Positions 16,737 through 26,652 of a stretch of 64,000 nt of DNA are shown in pieces. The number at the start of each line of letters is the position of its first letter. Within the stretch, counting starts at the first letter, position 1. The stretch is from Photobacterium sp. TY1-4. Its GTDB lineage: Bacteria; Pseudomonadota; Gammaproteobacteria; Enterobacterales; Vibrionaceae. The DNA is taken from positions 2,046,001 to 2,110,000 of the forward strand of contig NZ_CP099734.1 in assembly GCF_025398175.1 (NCBI RefSeq), in the 5' to 3' direction. The notes beneath the pieces were generated by a model that worked only from the letters and a program-made list of their open reading frames with translations, ran no database searches and was not told where the DNA came from. Both the position numbers and the translations under genes were made by a program.

Positions 16737-19136
16737 TCAACGCCGCACCCGGCTGCGGGCGTGTGCAGCAACAATCAGACGATTGACCAGGACCTGCTGT
16801 TTGGTCGCCGCGGCGGATTTCAGTTCACGACGCAGCCGGCTCAGCTCACCATCCAGGTACTTGGCCGTTTTGGTTCGGATCATCGCCTGCAGCACCTTAG
16901 TTGCATTATCCGGCAAGGGTTGGCGCAGCGCCCAGCCATAGCTGTAATCCGGTTGTCCGGCCCCCTGACCTGCGGCGGTAGCCAATCCGGATGCTAAATC
17001 ATGGAACGCTTCCGCATCCAAAGTTGGCTCCGTCTGCTCAGGTGCTTCTTTACGTGGTGCCTCTTGCTCAGGTGGTTCTTTGCAAGGTGCTTGTACATCG
17101 CCTTCCCGTCCCAGCCGCTTGTAGTATTCCGTCACAATCGGCGAGGCGTGGTACGGCAACTCACCTTCTTCGTACAACAGCGGGCCGACTTCTTTGGCTA
17201 ATCCGGCTTTGGCTTCGAGCACAAAGGTACTGGCATTAGTGGCTTTACCGGCATTCGCTGCCGTGACCTCCGGCTCGGTAAAATAAACCATCGCTTGTTG
17301 CTTGGCCCGAGTCATCGCCACATAAGCCAGACGCCGCTCTTCTTCAATATCCGCCCCGATACTGCCGGAATATTTATTCAGATATGGAAAGGCATCTTTG
17401 TCCCAGAACGGCAGGTATACCCGGTCGTATTCACAGCCCTTGGCGCGGAAGATCGTGGTGAGCTGTACCCCGCGCGCACCCGCTTCCCTGTCGTGATTGA
17501 CCGATTGCTGGGTATAGTATTCAAAATATTGCAGCGCTTTTTCGCACGGCTGATCCATGGTGTCCAACACAGTCGCCACACTATCGAGCCGCTCCACCGC
17601 TTCTTCAATCTCGGTGGCGGTGGCTTCGGTTTTCCAGATCCAGTTATCCAACCCGCTTTCGTTACGGTACTGGTTAAACACTTCCAGCGCTTTGAAGCTG
17701 CCTTTGCGTTGCAGCCGCACCAGCAAGTCCAGCCGCTCAATGAGATTTTCAAGCTTGAGGTTGCTGTTGGCTTTTTCAAAACGACCGATAAAGGTCAGCC
17801 ACTGACCGCTGTCCATCCCGGCCAGCTGATCGCACAGCGGGCGCAAGGTTTTGTTCGGTACATAACAGTGCGGGAAGCTCATCAAATTGAACAGCAACTG
17901 CCCTTTGTTCGGCACCGGCCACTGGTCATAACGGCCGGTCGCCAACGACATCAGCTCGATCAGTAGTTTCACTTCCCGGCTGCTGGCGAGCACAGACGGC
18001 ACCGGCATGTGATACGGCACCTGCTTGCTGAGAAATGCCAGCTCAAACAGCAAGGTCTGCGACCAGCGCCGGACCAGAATCGCCTGCTGAGACGGATCGC
18101 CCCCGGCGGCCAGATCTTTCTGGATTGACTGGGCAATTTCGCCAACCTGACGTGACGTGCCGCATACCTCGATGCGGGTATCATCCACCCCGGTATCCGA
18201 AACCGTCAGAAAATCATGGAAGCGCTGCTTGTTGTTGGCGATCAAATGGCTGGCCGACAGCGCCAGACTGTGGCCGAAGCGGAAGGTTCGCGACAGGGTG
18301 TACGTTTTCGCCGGGGCAAAATCCTGCTCGAAGTTGAGCATAAACTGCGGCGCGCTGCCCCGCCATTTATAGATACACTGATCGACATCGCCCACGGCCA
18401 GCAATTGGGTCTGCGGGCCGAGCAACTGCTTGAGCAGCCGGTACTGGGCGGTGTTGATGTCCTGAAACTCATCGACCACCACCAGCTTGCAATGTTGGTG
18501 ATAATGGCTGCGGATCGCCTCATTGCTTTCCAGTAGCTTGACGGATTCCACCAACCAGTCATCAAAAAACAGTACTCGGTGCTGTTTGCGCAGGGATTCG
18601 AACTGCTCAAATCCATCGAGGATAAACAGATAGTCCCGGCTGATCTCCGCCAGCTGAAACACTTCGCGTGGCGGCAACATATAGGCTTTGACCAGACCAA
18701 TAAAGCTCAGCAACAACTCGATGGTTTTGGGATCTTTGATCATCTGCTGGCGCTGATAGTTCTGCTCTCCGGCGGCAATCGAGCGCAACACCTGCTTGAC
18801 CAGGGATTTATCACTCTCGCCGCTTTGATAATCGACCCGAAACCCCGTCTGGGCCAGAAACCCGGTCTGGTTGAGCAACCGAAGACAGAAACTGTGAAAC
18901 GTGTGCACCGGGACCGCTTGCCCGATCCCATGATCCCGGAGCTTCTGCTGGAAGTCGGTCCTGATATCACGGTTGAACATCAACACCAGCATTTCCGAAG
19001 GCGGAATGTGCGCCAGCTTTTGTTCGATCAAGCCCACCAGTGTGGTGGTTTTACCGGTACCGGCCCCCGCGATGCACAGGGCGTTCCCTGCATCGTGGTG
19101 GATAAATGCGATCTGCTCGGGGGTATAGCGGGTCAT
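16737..19136 (-). CDS. UvrD/Rep-like superfamily 1 DNA helicase
   Basis: About 799 residues. Helicase motifs run in order: Q-motif-like YTPEQIAFI, Walker A GAGTGKT (24-30), motif II VVVDEFQDIN, motif III VGDVDQCIYKWRGS, then GCEYDRVYLPFWD and motif VI RLAYVAMTRAKQQ near the C-terminus. This is a 3'-5' SF1A ATP-dependent helicase related to UvrD, Rep and PcrA. The final 120 residues (after VTEYYKRLG) are a Glu/Pro/Ala-rich linker and a small basic domain. A start at 19229 would add 31 residues unlike other family members; neither start has a strong RBS, and I chose 19136 because the family usually begins just before YTPEQ. Probable role in replication restart or repair. Confidence 0.85.
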   Translation of the reverse strand: MTRYTPEQIAFIHHDAGNALCIAGAGTGKTTTLVGLIEQKLAHIPPSEMLVLMFNRDIRTDFQQKLRDHGIGQAVPVHTFHSFCLRLLNQTGFLAQTGFRVDYQSGESDKSLVKQVLRSIAAGEQNYQRQQMIKDPKTIELLLSFIGLVKAYMLPPREVFQLAEISRDYLFILDGFEQFESLRKQHRVLFFDDWLVESVKLLESNEAIRSHYHQHCKLVVVDEFQDINTAQYRLLKQLLGPQTQLLAVGDVDQCIYKWRGSAPQFMLNFEQDFAPAKTYTLSRTFRFGHSLALSASHLIANNKQRFHDFLTVSDTGVDDTRIEVCGTSRQVGEIAQSIQKDLAAGGDPSQQAILVRRWSQTLLFELAFLSKQVPYHMPVPSVLASSREVKLLIELMSLATGRYDQWPVPNKGQLLFNLMSFPHCYVPNKTLRPLCDQLAGMDSGQWLTFIGRFEKANSNLKLENLIERLDLLVRLQRKGSFKALEVFNQYRNESGLDNWIWKTEATATEIEEAVERLDSVATVLDTMDQPCEKALQYFEYYTQQSVNHDREAGARGVQLTTIFRAKGCEYDRVYLPFWDKDAFPYLNKYSGSIGADIEEERRLAYVAMTRAKQQAMVYFTEPEVTAANAGKATNASTFVLEAKAGLAKEVGPLLYEEGELPYHASPIVTEYYKRLGREGDVQAPCKEPPEQEAPRKEAPEQTEPTLDAEAFHDLASGLATAAGQGAGQPDYSYGWALRQPLPDNATKVLQAMIRTKTAKYLDGELSRLRRELKSAAATKQQVLVNRLIVAAHARSRVRR

Positions 19137-19276
19137 AGGAACGATAGCCTGATCGTGAATAAGAAAATTAAACGAGAAAACAGGAGATTTTGCCACAGGC
19201 GCAGCGATTTCGCCTGACAAAAATTTCATTTGTCTAAGATGTAACCACGCATCTGACAGGCCCGGTGAAAATATTT

Positions 19277-19292
19277 GCGCAAACGTTTGCTT
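19277..19292 (+). promoter_or_regulatory. PurR operator upstream of purC
   Basis: GCGCAAACGTTTGCTT contains the perfectly symmetric core GCAAACGTTTGC of the PurR box. It lies about 30 bases upstream of the predicted purC -10 element, overlapping the -35 region, as expected for repression of purine synthesis by PurR with hypoxanthine or guanine. Confidence 0.85.
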
Positions 19293-19318
19293 TAGTTGCT
19301 GAAAGCCGCCTGAGCTTC

Positions 19319-19327
19319 TGCTATGAT
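19319..19327 (+). promoter_or_regulatory. Extended -10 element of purC
   Basis: TGCTATGAT is an extended -10 (TG-N-TATGAT) about 100 bases before the purC start. A good -35 at normal spacing is not obvious, which fits an extended -10 promoter. Confidence 0.55.
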
Positions 19328-19425
19328 CAGCGCCACTGGCAGCGGAAGCCGCTATTTTGTTGCTTATTCAGTCACGCTTTCCTGCCGGTTTGACTGTATC
19401 CCGACTCTTGAAATAGGAATTCACC

Positions 19426-20532
19426 ATGAGCCTTGCCGATCAAGTTCTCGCTGTAAATGATGACCTCCCGATCCGTACTGACCAACCTGTTCACAGTGGT
19501 AAAGTGCGCTCTGTCTACTGGTTGACTGAAGCCGACAGCCGCCGCCTGATCAAGGAAAAAGGCTACAACGTCCAGCCGGATGCGCCACTGGCCATCATGG
19601 TGATCAGTGACCGTATTTCTGCCTTTGACTGTATCTGGCACGGTGAAGGTGGGATGAAAGGCGTTCCGGGCAAAGGGGCTGCCCTCAATGCGATTTCCAA
19701 TCACTGGTTCCAGCTGTTTCGTGACAACGGCCTGGCCGACAGCCACATTCTGGATATTCCGCATCCGTTTGTCTGGATTGTTCAGAAAGCCAAACCGGTG
19801 AAAATCGAGGCGATCTGCCGCCAGTACATCACCGGTTCAATGTGGCGCGCCTACGACAAAGGCGAGCGTGAATTCTGTGGGATTGAAGTCCCGGAAGGAC
19901 TGACCAAAGATCAGAAGCTGCCTGAGCTGCTCATCACCCCATCAACCAAAGGGATCCTGAAAGGCATTCCGGGGGTGCCGGAAGCTGACGACGTCAATAT
20001 CTCCCGCCGTAACATCGAAGAGAACTTTGCCGCCTTCAATTTCTCGTCCGCCGAAGATATCAGCCGTTACGAAACCCTGCTGAAAGAAGGCTTCAACGTC
20101 ATCAGCGACGCGCTGGCCAAACTGGATCAGATTTTCGTCGATACTAAGTTTGAATTTGGTTACGTCACCGATGCCGAAGGCAAAGAGAAACTCATTTACA
20201 TGGATGAAGTCGGTACGCCGGACTCATCACGTATTTGGGATGGCACAGCCTATCGTGACGGCAAGATTGTCGAAAACTCAAAAGAAGAGTTCCGCCAGCT
20301 CCTACTCGACTATTTCCCGGATCCGGACATTCTGCTGAACAAAGATCGGATGGATGAGCGCGAAGCCCTGGCGCGTGATAATGCCCTGCCGCAAGAAGTT
20401 CTGATGCAGGTGTCCAAAGTCTATACCGGGATTGCTGAAAAAGTGACCGGGCAGCCAATCCACCTGAGTGACAATCCAAAAGCAGAAATCATTGATATCT
20501 TGCGTCGAGAGTATGATTTGATTGCAGAATAA
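19426..20532 (+). CDS. purC: Phosphoribosylaminoimidazole-succinocarboxamide synthase
   Basis: 368 residues, the long PurC form of Vibrionaceae rather than the 237-residue E. coli type. Signatures include GKVRSVYWL near the N-terminus, the [12 protein letters not shown] stretch, [14 protein letters not shown], and [16 protein letters not shown] near residue 265. It joins aspartate to CAIR with ATP to form SAICAR in purine synthesis. A consensus PurR box and an extended -10 precede it, and an intrinsic terminator follows within 20 bases, so it is a single-gene unit. The ATG follows GGAATTC weakly, but the N-terminus matches family members. Confidence 0.95.
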   Translation: MSLADQVLAVNDDLPIRTDQPVHSGKVRSVYWLTEADSRRLIKEKGYNVQPDAPLAIMVISDRISAFDCIWHGEGGMKGVPGKGAALNAISNHWFQLFRDNGLADSHILDIPHPFVWIVQKAKPVKIEAICRQYITGSMWRAYDKGEREFCGIEVPEGLTKDQKLPELLITPSTKGILKGIPGVPEADDVNISRRNIEENFAAFNFSSAEDISRYETLLKEGFNVISDALAKLDQIFVDTKFEFGYVTDAEGKEKLIYMDEVGTPDSSRIWDGTAYRDGKIVENSKEEFRQLLLDYFPDPDILLNKDRMDEREALARDNALPQEVLMQVSKVYTGIAEKVTGQPIHLSDNPKAEIIDILRREYDLIAE

Positions 20533-20550
20533 GGTTTCAATTCTGTTAAA

Positions 20551-20577
20551 AATGGCGGCATTATTGCCGCCATTTTT
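20551..20577 (+). terminator. Intrinsic terminator after purC
   Basis: A perfect 10-bp stem AATGGCGGCA/TGCCGCCATT with a TTAT loop and a T-run, 19 bases after the purC stop. Confidence 0.9.
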
Positions 20578-20788
20578 CATTTTGTTGCATATTTAAACGC
20601 CAACAAATCGCCGAGATGAGCAACAATCCGCTGACATTGCACGCAATATCGTTCAAATTTTCATCAAAAAATGACCTAGCACAAATAATTCATATTCCAT
20701 GATCACATATTTTGAAATCTTTGATTAACATCCCTGTCCGCGCAAGGGGACAATACACCTCACCATGTGCTTGTTGAGGTCTCATTCT

Positions 20789-22657
20789 ATGAAGTTCAGC
20801 CATAAGATTGTTGCAACATCTTCTGCCATCTTGCTTGCTGCCCTATCTCTGCTTTCTGCCAACCAATATTTCAAAACCAAAGCTGAAGTCCAGTCGCTTG
20901 TCGTACACAGCATTGATGAAATTGTTTCCGGTATGAGTAATACGGTCAACGCGGAGCTCAACAGCAGTAAATCGCTGGCCCGCTATGCCACCAGCCTGAT
21001 CGAACAGGATCTGTCGAAGGCCAATATCCAGACCGTGCTGAACCAGCCGGCCATTCATGATGCCTTTCTGCTGGCCGGACAGGGCTTTGAGCGTGACGGC
21101 AGTTACACCAGCAGTGATCCGAACTGGAACCCGGGCGCCAACTGGGACCCTCGTAGCCGTCCTTGGTATAAGGCCACCCAGCAAAGCCGTGATTTAATCA
21201 TCACCAAGCCGTATCCGGATACGCTGACCAAAGAAATGCTGGTGTCCATCGCCACCCCTTTATTTGATAAAAACCAGTTTGTGGGCGCAATTTTCTTTGA
21301 TGTCAGTCTGAGTGGCCTGGCAAAACTGGTCAATCAGGTCTCGCTGTTTGATGCCGGTTATCTGTTTATCGTCGATAACCACGGCACCGTGATTGCCCAC
21401 CCGAATGCCGATTTCAACGGCAAAAGCATGTCTTCTTTCCTGGGGAATCTGCCGATTAGCAAGCAACCGACGACCCTGACACAAGACGGCAAACAGCTGA
21501 ATGTCTCCTTCACCCAGATTCCGGGACAGAATTGGTTCGTCGGTGCCGTCCTGGATGAGAGCCTGGCGTTTGCCGCAGTCAATAAGCTGAAAACGGATTC
21601 AATTCTGTACTCGGCAATTGCGTTGATCACCGGGATTATTGCTCTGCTTCTGCTGATCAAAGTGCTGATGCGCCCGATCCAGGATCTCAACGATGCCATT
21701 CAGGATGTCGCGTCGGGTCATGGTGATCTGACCCGTCGTCTGGATACCAATACTGACCAGGAGTTTGCGGAGCTGGCGAAAGGTTTCAATGCCTTTACCG
21801 ACAAGCTGCAACGCCTGATCATCGAGTCCAAATCACTGAGTCAGGAGATTCTGCACAGCACCGAGCAAACTGCAGCCGGGGCGAAACAGTCTGCGGATGC
21901 CATGTCTTCACAAATGCAGGAGCTGGATCAACTCGCGACTGCGATGCATGAAATGGCCATGACCTCCGCCGATGTCGCCAGCAATGCTCAACAGGCAGCT
22001 TCTGCGGCCCAGGCGGCTGAATCTTCAGTCTCGGAAGGCAGTCAGATTGTTTCCCATACCACTGCGGCGATCCACGACTTGTCGGCTCAGATCGACCGCA
22101 CCGTAGACGTCGTCAAGCAGTTGGAAAGCGATACCGGTAACATTGAGTCCATCTTGCAGGTGATTAACGAAATTGCCGATCAAACCAACCTGCTGGCCCT
22201 GAACGCCGCGATTGAAGCCGCCCGCGCTGGGGAATCCGGTCGTGGCTTTGCTGTGGTTGCCGACGAAGTCCGAACGCTGGCCCAACGCACCCAGGAATCG
22301 ACCACGGAAATTCGTCAGATGATTGAGCAGTTACAATCCGGCGCAACGACGGCTGCCAATGTGATGGGTGAAAGTAAGCAAACCGCAGCTAATACGGTCA
22401 CCAAAGCTCAGGAAGCGGACGAAGCGCTGAATCAAATCAATGTCGCCATTGAGAAGATCAACGAGATGAACCTGCAAATCGCCTCGGCAGCCGAAGAGCA
22501 AAGCCTGGTTGCGGAAGAGATCAATACCAATACCCTCAACATCAAAGAGCTATCAGTCCAGGTCGCGGATGGCGCCGAAAACACCAATCAGGCGATGGAG
22601 CAGCAAATCCGTAAAGTTCATCAACAGGAAGAAGTGATGAGCAAGTTTACGGTCTAA
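20789..22657 (+). CDS. Methyl-accepting chemotaxis protein with dCache sensor
   Basis: About 622 residues. Order: a first membrane span (residues 7-25), a periplasmic double-Cache domain (about 30-270, with [14 protein letters not shown] and [13 protein letters not shown] typical of dCACHE_1), a second span (about 273-293, [17 protein letters not shown]), HAMP (to about 345), and a signalling domain with the hairpin tip [19 protein letters not shown]. It senses a small extracellular ligand, often amino acids for this class, and signals through CheW/CheA. The ATG at 20789 follows TGAGG; an ATG 24 bases earlier lacks a site. No C-terminal CheR-binding pentapeptide is seen. A strong terminator follows. 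Confidence 0.92.
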   Translation: MKFSHKIVATSSAILLAALSLLSANQYFKTKAEVQSLVVHSIDEIVSGMSNTVNAELNSSKSLARYATSLIEQDLSKANIQTVLNQPAIHDAFLLAGQGFERDGSYTSSDPNWNPGANWDPRSRPWYKATQQSRDLIITKPYPDTLTKEMLVSIATPLFDKNQFVGAIFFDVSLSGLAKLVNQVSLFDAGYLFIVDNHGTVIAHPNADFNGKSMSSFLGNLPISKQPTTLTQDGKQLNVSFTQIPGQNWFVGAVLDESLAFAAVNKLKTDSILYSAIALITGIIALLLLIKVLMRPIQDLNDAIQDVASGHGDLTRRLDTNTDQEFAELAKGFNAFTDKLQRLIIESKSLSQEILHSTEQTAAGAKQSADAMSSQMQELDQLATAMHEMAMTSADVASNAQQAASAAQAAESSVSEGSQIVSHTTAAIHDLSAQIDRTVDVVKQLESDTGNIESILQVINEIADQTNLLALNAAIEAARAGESGRGFAVVADEVRTLAQRTQESTTEIRQMIEQLQSGATTAANVMGESKQTAANTVTKAQEADEALNQINVAIEKINEMNLQIASAAEEQSLVAEEINTNTLNIKELSVQVADGAENTNQAMEQQIRKVHQQEEVMSKFTV

Positions 22658-22680
22658 AGACCCTACCCCGAAGACCCAAA

Positions 22681-22709
22681 AGCCACGATGTTGCATCGTG
22701 GCTTTTTTT
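22681..22709 (+). terminator. Intrinsic terminator after the chemoreceptor
   Basis: A perfect 10-bp stem AGCCACGATG/CATCGTGGCT with a TTG loop and seven T. Confidence 0.92.
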
Positions 22710-22869
22710 GTAGCCTCGTGATACCAACCTGCTGCCTTTGATAGAATGTTAAGCCTATCTGATGCAGTGACCAACATAACTTTACAAGCACTCAGCGCTT
22801 CAATGCGGCCTCCTCTCATTTATTGTCTATAGTTTCTACATACACCCCTGTCTTGAAATGGTGACAACA

Positions 22870-23448
22870 ATGAGAGAGTTTTTTGTATTGTTCATTTATC
22901 TTTCTTCACTTCTGCATAGCGCTATTGTTCATGCTGATTTTGGTGTGGGAAAGTATGAAAAAGTACCACGTCACATGTATTTGGGATTGAGTTACTCATT
23001 TGTCGATGTAAAGGTAAATATTAATGACGGCGATTCAACGTCTTTTGACAGTTCGCTATTAGGTCTAACAATCGGTTATCAAGCCCATACAAATTTTTCT
23101 GTAGAGTTTAGAGGCTATGGCAACATCTCTGATGATGAGATATCAAATACAACTGTCGAAGTCAGCAATAACTTTAGTTTAATGGGAAGAGCCCTTTTAC
23201 CATTGGATGAAAATTTTAAGATCTACGCACTTCTAGGATACGGTAAAGCTAAAGGCAAATTAGGAGGGCAATCAGAAACCGAAAATGAAGTTCAGTATGG
23301 TGTCGGGATGGCTGTAAACGAAGGTCATCCAGTCGATCTCGAAGTTGAATGGGTTAAACTTTTTGATGATAACTTTAACCTATCAGGAGTCAATTTCTCA
23401 GGGGAAAGCATTAATATCAACTTGGTTTATCACTTTCCTGGTACATAG
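22870..23448 (+). CDS. Small outer-membrane beta-barrel protein
   Basis: About 192 residues with a signal peptide (MREFFVLFIYLSSLLHSAIVHA) and alternating hydrophobic/polar strands: LGLSYSFVDVKVNI, LLGLTIGYQAHTNFSVEFRG, IYALLGYGKAKGK and the C-terminal SININLVYHF with a terminal-strand pattern. It resembles the 8-stranded OmpA-like/opacity-porin barrels (outer membrane protein beta-barrel domain). I prefer the ATG at 22870, which has GGTGA upstream; one at 22858 is in frame. Base composition is markedly more AT-rich than the flanking core genes, suggesting acquisition. No neighbour indicates a substrate. Confidence 0.75.
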   Translation: MREFFVLFIYLSSLLHSAIVHADFGVGKYEKVPRHMYLGLSYSFVDVKVNINDGDSTSFDSSLLGLTIGYQAHTNFSVEFRGYGNISDDEISNTTVEVSNNFSLMGRALLPLDENFKIYALLGYGKAKGKLGGQSETENEVQYGVGMAVNEGHPVDLEVEWVKLFDDNFNLSGVNFSGESININLVYHFPGT

Positions 23449-23604
23449 CTTCAAATCACAACATTCACATACGCCCCCTGAAAGCTTTTCCGATTTTGAC
23501 AAGTGCGGTAGGATACCGACTTTAAATCAAGGTGTTTTAATGATCTTTACTCAGGCAGGATATTGGCAAAGCTCACAAAAGTTGTGAACGTGATATTGTT
23601 TTTA

Positions 23605-23760
23605 GAACAACACCTTGCCTTGGTAACCCTCTCCCGTGGATACTGAGCCTCTATGTGACGAAATCGATGCCATAGATGTACTTATGATATGGTGATTCTG
23701 GCGGTTTCGGAGTCAGACAGTTCTAATGTGCAAAGCCTGATGATGTGGATTTCATGTCAT
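23605..23760 (-). mobile_element. Decayed IS110-type transposase start, copy 1
   Basis: On the minus strand this encodes remnants of the N-terminus of an IS110-family transposase: YGIDF is readable, followed by a stop codon, then SIHG, and after a frameshift EGYQGKVLF. The position of the start codon has decayed to ATA. About 150 bases align with a second copy at 24738-24893 in the same orientation, including some 70 bases upstream of the former start codon. The right edge lies 23 bases before the metallo-beta-lactamase gene. The rest of the stretch 23449-23604 shows no gene. Confidence 0.7.
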
Positions 23761-23783
23761 CCGTTAGCATTCAAGAGAGACTT

Positions 23784-24626
23784 ATGAAGTATTCAATATT
23801 TTTAATCATCCTTCTGTCGTTTCAATCTTTTGCGCTTGAGCAAGCAGATTTTATCCCTGAAAAAACAGAAAAAAATGGATATGTCGAACCTTTTCAGATG
23901 TTTGATGATCTGTACTACGTGGGAGACAAATGGGTATCCGCCTATTTAATCACAACGTCAGATGGACTTGTTCTCGTTGATTCCTTAGAAAGCCCCTACG
24001 GGCGTTGGATCCCTGAAAATATCGAGAAACTCGGACTCAACCCAAAAGATCTAAAATACATGATCATCACGCATGGGCATTCCGACCACGTGGGTTCTGC
24101 AGAATATATTCAGAGAAAGTATGGGAGTAAGCTAATCATATCCTATGAAGGTTCCCTGTTGGCAAAATCTCAATCGGAGAAATCCAAAGGGAAAAGTCAA
24201 TTTATGCCACCAAGGGTCGACAACATCGCTCAAGATAAAGACGAATTAATCGTTGGAAACAAGCGGTTCAAATTATATTTGACGCCAGGACATACAAAAG
24301 GAACCCTTTCCATAGACTTTTCCGTTCAGGACAAAGGCATTGAACATAGGGCATTCATTGTTGGTGGTAATGGCACCAATTTCAATGGCCTGGACTTGGC
24401 TGAAAAATACGTTCAAAGCGTAGAGAAGATTAGGCGCATTTCACAAGCTACACCAGCAGTCGAAGTCAACTTGGCAAGTCATCCCCATATGGCTCAGATT
24501 TTTTCGCGAAAAGCTAAAGGCTCCGAAGAAATGAATCCATTTATCGATGAAGATGGGTTCCAAGAATTTCTGGATGTCCTTGAAGCACGTGGCGCAAAAA
24601 AGTTGCTAGAAGAACAAAGCAAATAA
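23784..24626 (+). CDS. Metallo-beta-lactamase superfamily hydrolase, B3-like
   Basis: 280 residues with a signal peptide (MKYSIFLIILLSFQSFA), so periplasmic or secreted. The zinc motif THGHSDHVG gives His97, His99, Asp101 and His102; His170 (TPGHTKG) and His233 or His235 (ASHPH) complete a full set like that of subclass B3 beta-lactamases. The N-terminal FDDLYYVGDKWVSAYLI and VLVDSLE strands also fit B3-type enzymes. Start chosen at 23784, which has AGAGAGA upstream. It could hydrolyse beta-lactams, acyl-homoserine lactones or another ester or lactone; sequence alone does not decide. It sits between two directly repeated IS110-type remnants in AT-rich DNA. Confidence 0.82.
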   Translation: MKYSIFLIILLSFQSFALEQADFIPEKTEKNGYVEPFQMFDDLYYVGDKWVSAYLITTSDGLVLVDSLESPYGRWIPENIEKLGLNPKDLKYMIITHGHSDHVGSAEYIQRKYGSKLIISYEGSLLAKSQSEKSKGKSQFMPPRVDNIAQDKDELIVGNKRFKLYLTPGHTKGTLSIDFSVQDKGIEHRAFIVGGNGTNFNGLDLAEKYVQSVEKIRRISQATPAVEVNLASHPHMAQIFSRKAKGSEEMNPFIDEDGFQEFLDVLEARGAKKLLEEQSK

Positions 24627-24695
24627 TGCAAAGAAATCAACCAATTTCACACCTACAACACCGAGCGTGCTAAAGCGCGCCGGTGATTGTGCCTT

Positions 24696-24893
24696 TCATA
24701 ACGCAATGTTTACCGATTGAAGATGCACTGTTTTATGAATCAACAACTTGCCTTGATGGTCCTCACCATGGATACTGAAGCTCATTTTAGCAAAATCAAT
24801 GCCATAGACAGATTTAGACATAATGGCTGCCGGTGTGTATGAAATCAGACATACCCCGTTGGAAAAGCCTGATGAGGTGGATTCCACGTCATT
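24696..24893 (-). mobile_element. Decayed IS110-type transposase start, copy 2
   Basis: The minus strand keeps an ATG at 24821 and the IS110-like N-terminus SVYGIDFAKMSFSIHG, then GEDHQGKLLIHKTV, before diverging and stopping at 24696. The catalytic RuvC-like and Ser-containing parts are absent, so it is a 5' fragment. Bases 24822-24893 are the upstream flank shared with copy 1. Its right edge lies 27 bases before the DUF998 gene. Confidence 0.75.
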
Positions 24894-24920
24894 GATGAGT
24901 TTACAAGGAGGATTTCAAAC

Positions 24921-25517
24921 ATGGAAAGTTTGATTCAGTATGCTGGTATCGTTGCATCCATATGGATAGTTCTTGGTATTTATATCGCTTCCCTCTTCTA
25001 TCCCAACTACAGCCATAGCACACAATTTTGTAGTGAGCTGGGTGCATTGGACAGCCCCACGCAGAAGTTGTCGCCAGCAATCAATAATTATCCCCTGGGT
25101 TTTCTTTTCATTGTATTTGGCTACTACCTTGTATCGACCCACGCCGCTTCCGTCGTGATCGTTGCAATCGGCTCAATGGTCATTGTTCATGGCTTATGTA
25201 CGTGGGTTTGCGGATTTTTCCCGATGGATGCGGACCCTTACACGGCAACCCCATCGACAAGTTGCAATATTCATTCATACTCTGGCGCGATCATGCTGCT
25301 TTCATTCATCATTGCTCCAGCTATCGTCATTTTTTCAAGTTCGTTCCCATTCTCGCTCCGGACAATTTCCTTTGTTTGCCTGATTAGCAGCTTGTTCTTT
25401 TCATACAAACTGAGTTTAGCTTTCAAAGCCAAGACGAATCCTGGTCTGCATCAGCGGCTGAGTTATGGCTTTCAAATTTTATGGCTGTTTGTTTTTTCTA
25501 TCTTTGAGATAGCTTAA
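24921..25517 (+). CDS. DUF998 family integral membrane protein
   Basis: 198 residues with about six hydrophobic spans. It has DUF998 features: YPNYSHSTQFCSELGALDSP after span 1, a CGFFPMDADP loop and an IHSYSGAIMLLSF segment. Function of the family is unknown. The start ATG follows AAGGAGG. The AT-rich composition and the adjacent IS110 remnant suggest recent acquisition. No co-transcribed partner is apparent; the upstream gene on this strand is the metallo-beta-lactamase, separated by the remnant. Confidence 0.8.
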   Translation: MESLIQYAGIVASIWIVLGIYIASLFYPNYSHSTQFCSELGALDSPTQKLSPAINNYPLGFLFIVFGYYLVSTHAASVVIVAIGSMVIVHGLCTWVCGFFPMDADPYTATPSTSCNIHSYSGAIMLLSFIIAPAIVIFSSSFPFSLRTISFVCLISSLFFSYKLSLAFKAKTNPGLHQRLSYGFQILWLFVFSIFEIA

Positions 25518-25647
25518 AAGCGAAACTACGCATCATCACAATCGCCACGTGGCCGGAACAAAATAGACGTGATTTCGTCATCAGACTGACCCAATGTGAC
25601 AAGGGCCTGGTGAGGGGGGGTAATCCCTCCTGAAAAAGAGCATCGAC

Positions 25648-26175
25648 TCAGTCAATAATTCTTGATTTATTTTCACTACAACAGTATTCGGAAGCACACC
25701 CTGCCCCGATATTCTTCGCCATATTGAATCCGGTGATCGCAAATCCGACATCCTGATAAAGTTTGAGGGCTCGCTGATTATGATAAGCCACTCGGAGTTT
25801 GATCTGCGAAATACCAGCCAACGCAAGCTGACTTTCCAACATCGCTATCGCTTGTTTACCAAAACCCTGGCCACGATAACCAGGGTCAATATAGAAATCA
25901 TAAATGAACGTCGATTGATCGGCGGCATGAATCGAATGCCAAAGATAGCCGACTAAACACACCTTGCCGTTGACCTCAGCATCAATACACAGCAGAGAAT
26001 GATCGTTGTTTTCAAGGCCATTCGGGAAGCTTCGGCATAAATCCTTTTGGGCTAGCTCTACCGCTAAGTCCATGGAATGACCATAGTTCTTCGCAATCTC
26101 ACGACTGTAGTCATCAATAAAATAGTCACAATAGGCGGGGTATTCAGCCTGGCGCATGTCCCTTAATACAACCAT
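25648..26175 (-). CDS. GNAT-family N-acetyltransferase
   Basis: 175 residues of the GCN5-related acetyltransferase fold: acceptor-side helices at 1-60, strand IYDFYIDPGYRGQGFGKQA carrying the acetyl-CoA pyrophosphate-binding RGQGFG loop near residue 105, and the C-terminal NQRALKLYQDVGFAITGF. The substrate is unknown; such proteins acetylate small amines, peptides or antibiotics. The start codon follows AAGGAAG. It is monocistronic, convergent with the DUF998 gene. Confidence 0.85.
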   Translation of the reverse strand: MVVLRDMRQAEYPAYCDYFIDDYSREIAKNYGHSMDLAVELAQKDLCRSFPNGLENNDHSLLCIDAEVNGKVCLVGYLWHSIHAADQSTFIYDFYIDPGYRGQGFGKQAIAMLESQLALAGISQIKLRVAYHNQRALKLYQDVGFAITGFNMAKNIGAGCASEYCCSENKSRIID

Positions 26176-26242
26176 GTACCTTCCTTGCTCATTTTGTCAG
26201 ATAGCCGATAACCGTAGCCAAAACGCTGTATGTTCTTTCGCC

Positions 26243-26461
26243 TCAGCTAAACGTACGGATATACAAGGATTCAACCTTGTCCCTCGCCCACTGCGTCTTG
26301 CGCAGGAACTTCAGGGAAGACTTGATGGATGGATCGTTGCTAAAGCAATTCACTTTGATCTCGTGGTATAAGCCATCCCAACCATAATGCTCGACTAAGC
26401 GTGTGAGGATCTTTTCAAGCGACAGGCCATGTAATGGGTTATTCGGTTGTTGCTGGCTCAT
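26243..26461 (-). CDS. VF530 family (DUF2132) small protein
   Basis: 72 residues, including [33 protein letters not shown] and [20 protein letters not shown]. This is the compact helical VF530 family, named from a Vibrio fischeri protein and described as DNA-binding-like; the cellular role is not established. Length equals the family norm. It is a single gene on the minus strand between GNAT and hydrolase genes. Confidence 0.88.
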   Translation of the reverse strand: MSQQQPNNPLHGLSLEKILTRLVEHYGWDGLYHEIKVNCFSNDPSIKSSLKFLRKTQWARDKVESLYIRTFS

Positions 26462-26652
26462 GGAGCGGTTTCCTTTGTAAAATTGTCAATGCCGTGTCTG
26501 ATTCAGGTGAACCGTCACAGACACAATTTCCGAATTTTACCAGAAAACGCCGTCAACCACGCGATTATCATCGCTCTCTTACTGTGTCACAGACGGTCAA
26601 TGTCAGATTGGTCGACACTGCCTCAAGACGCTTCAAGTCCATCAACGCAACT

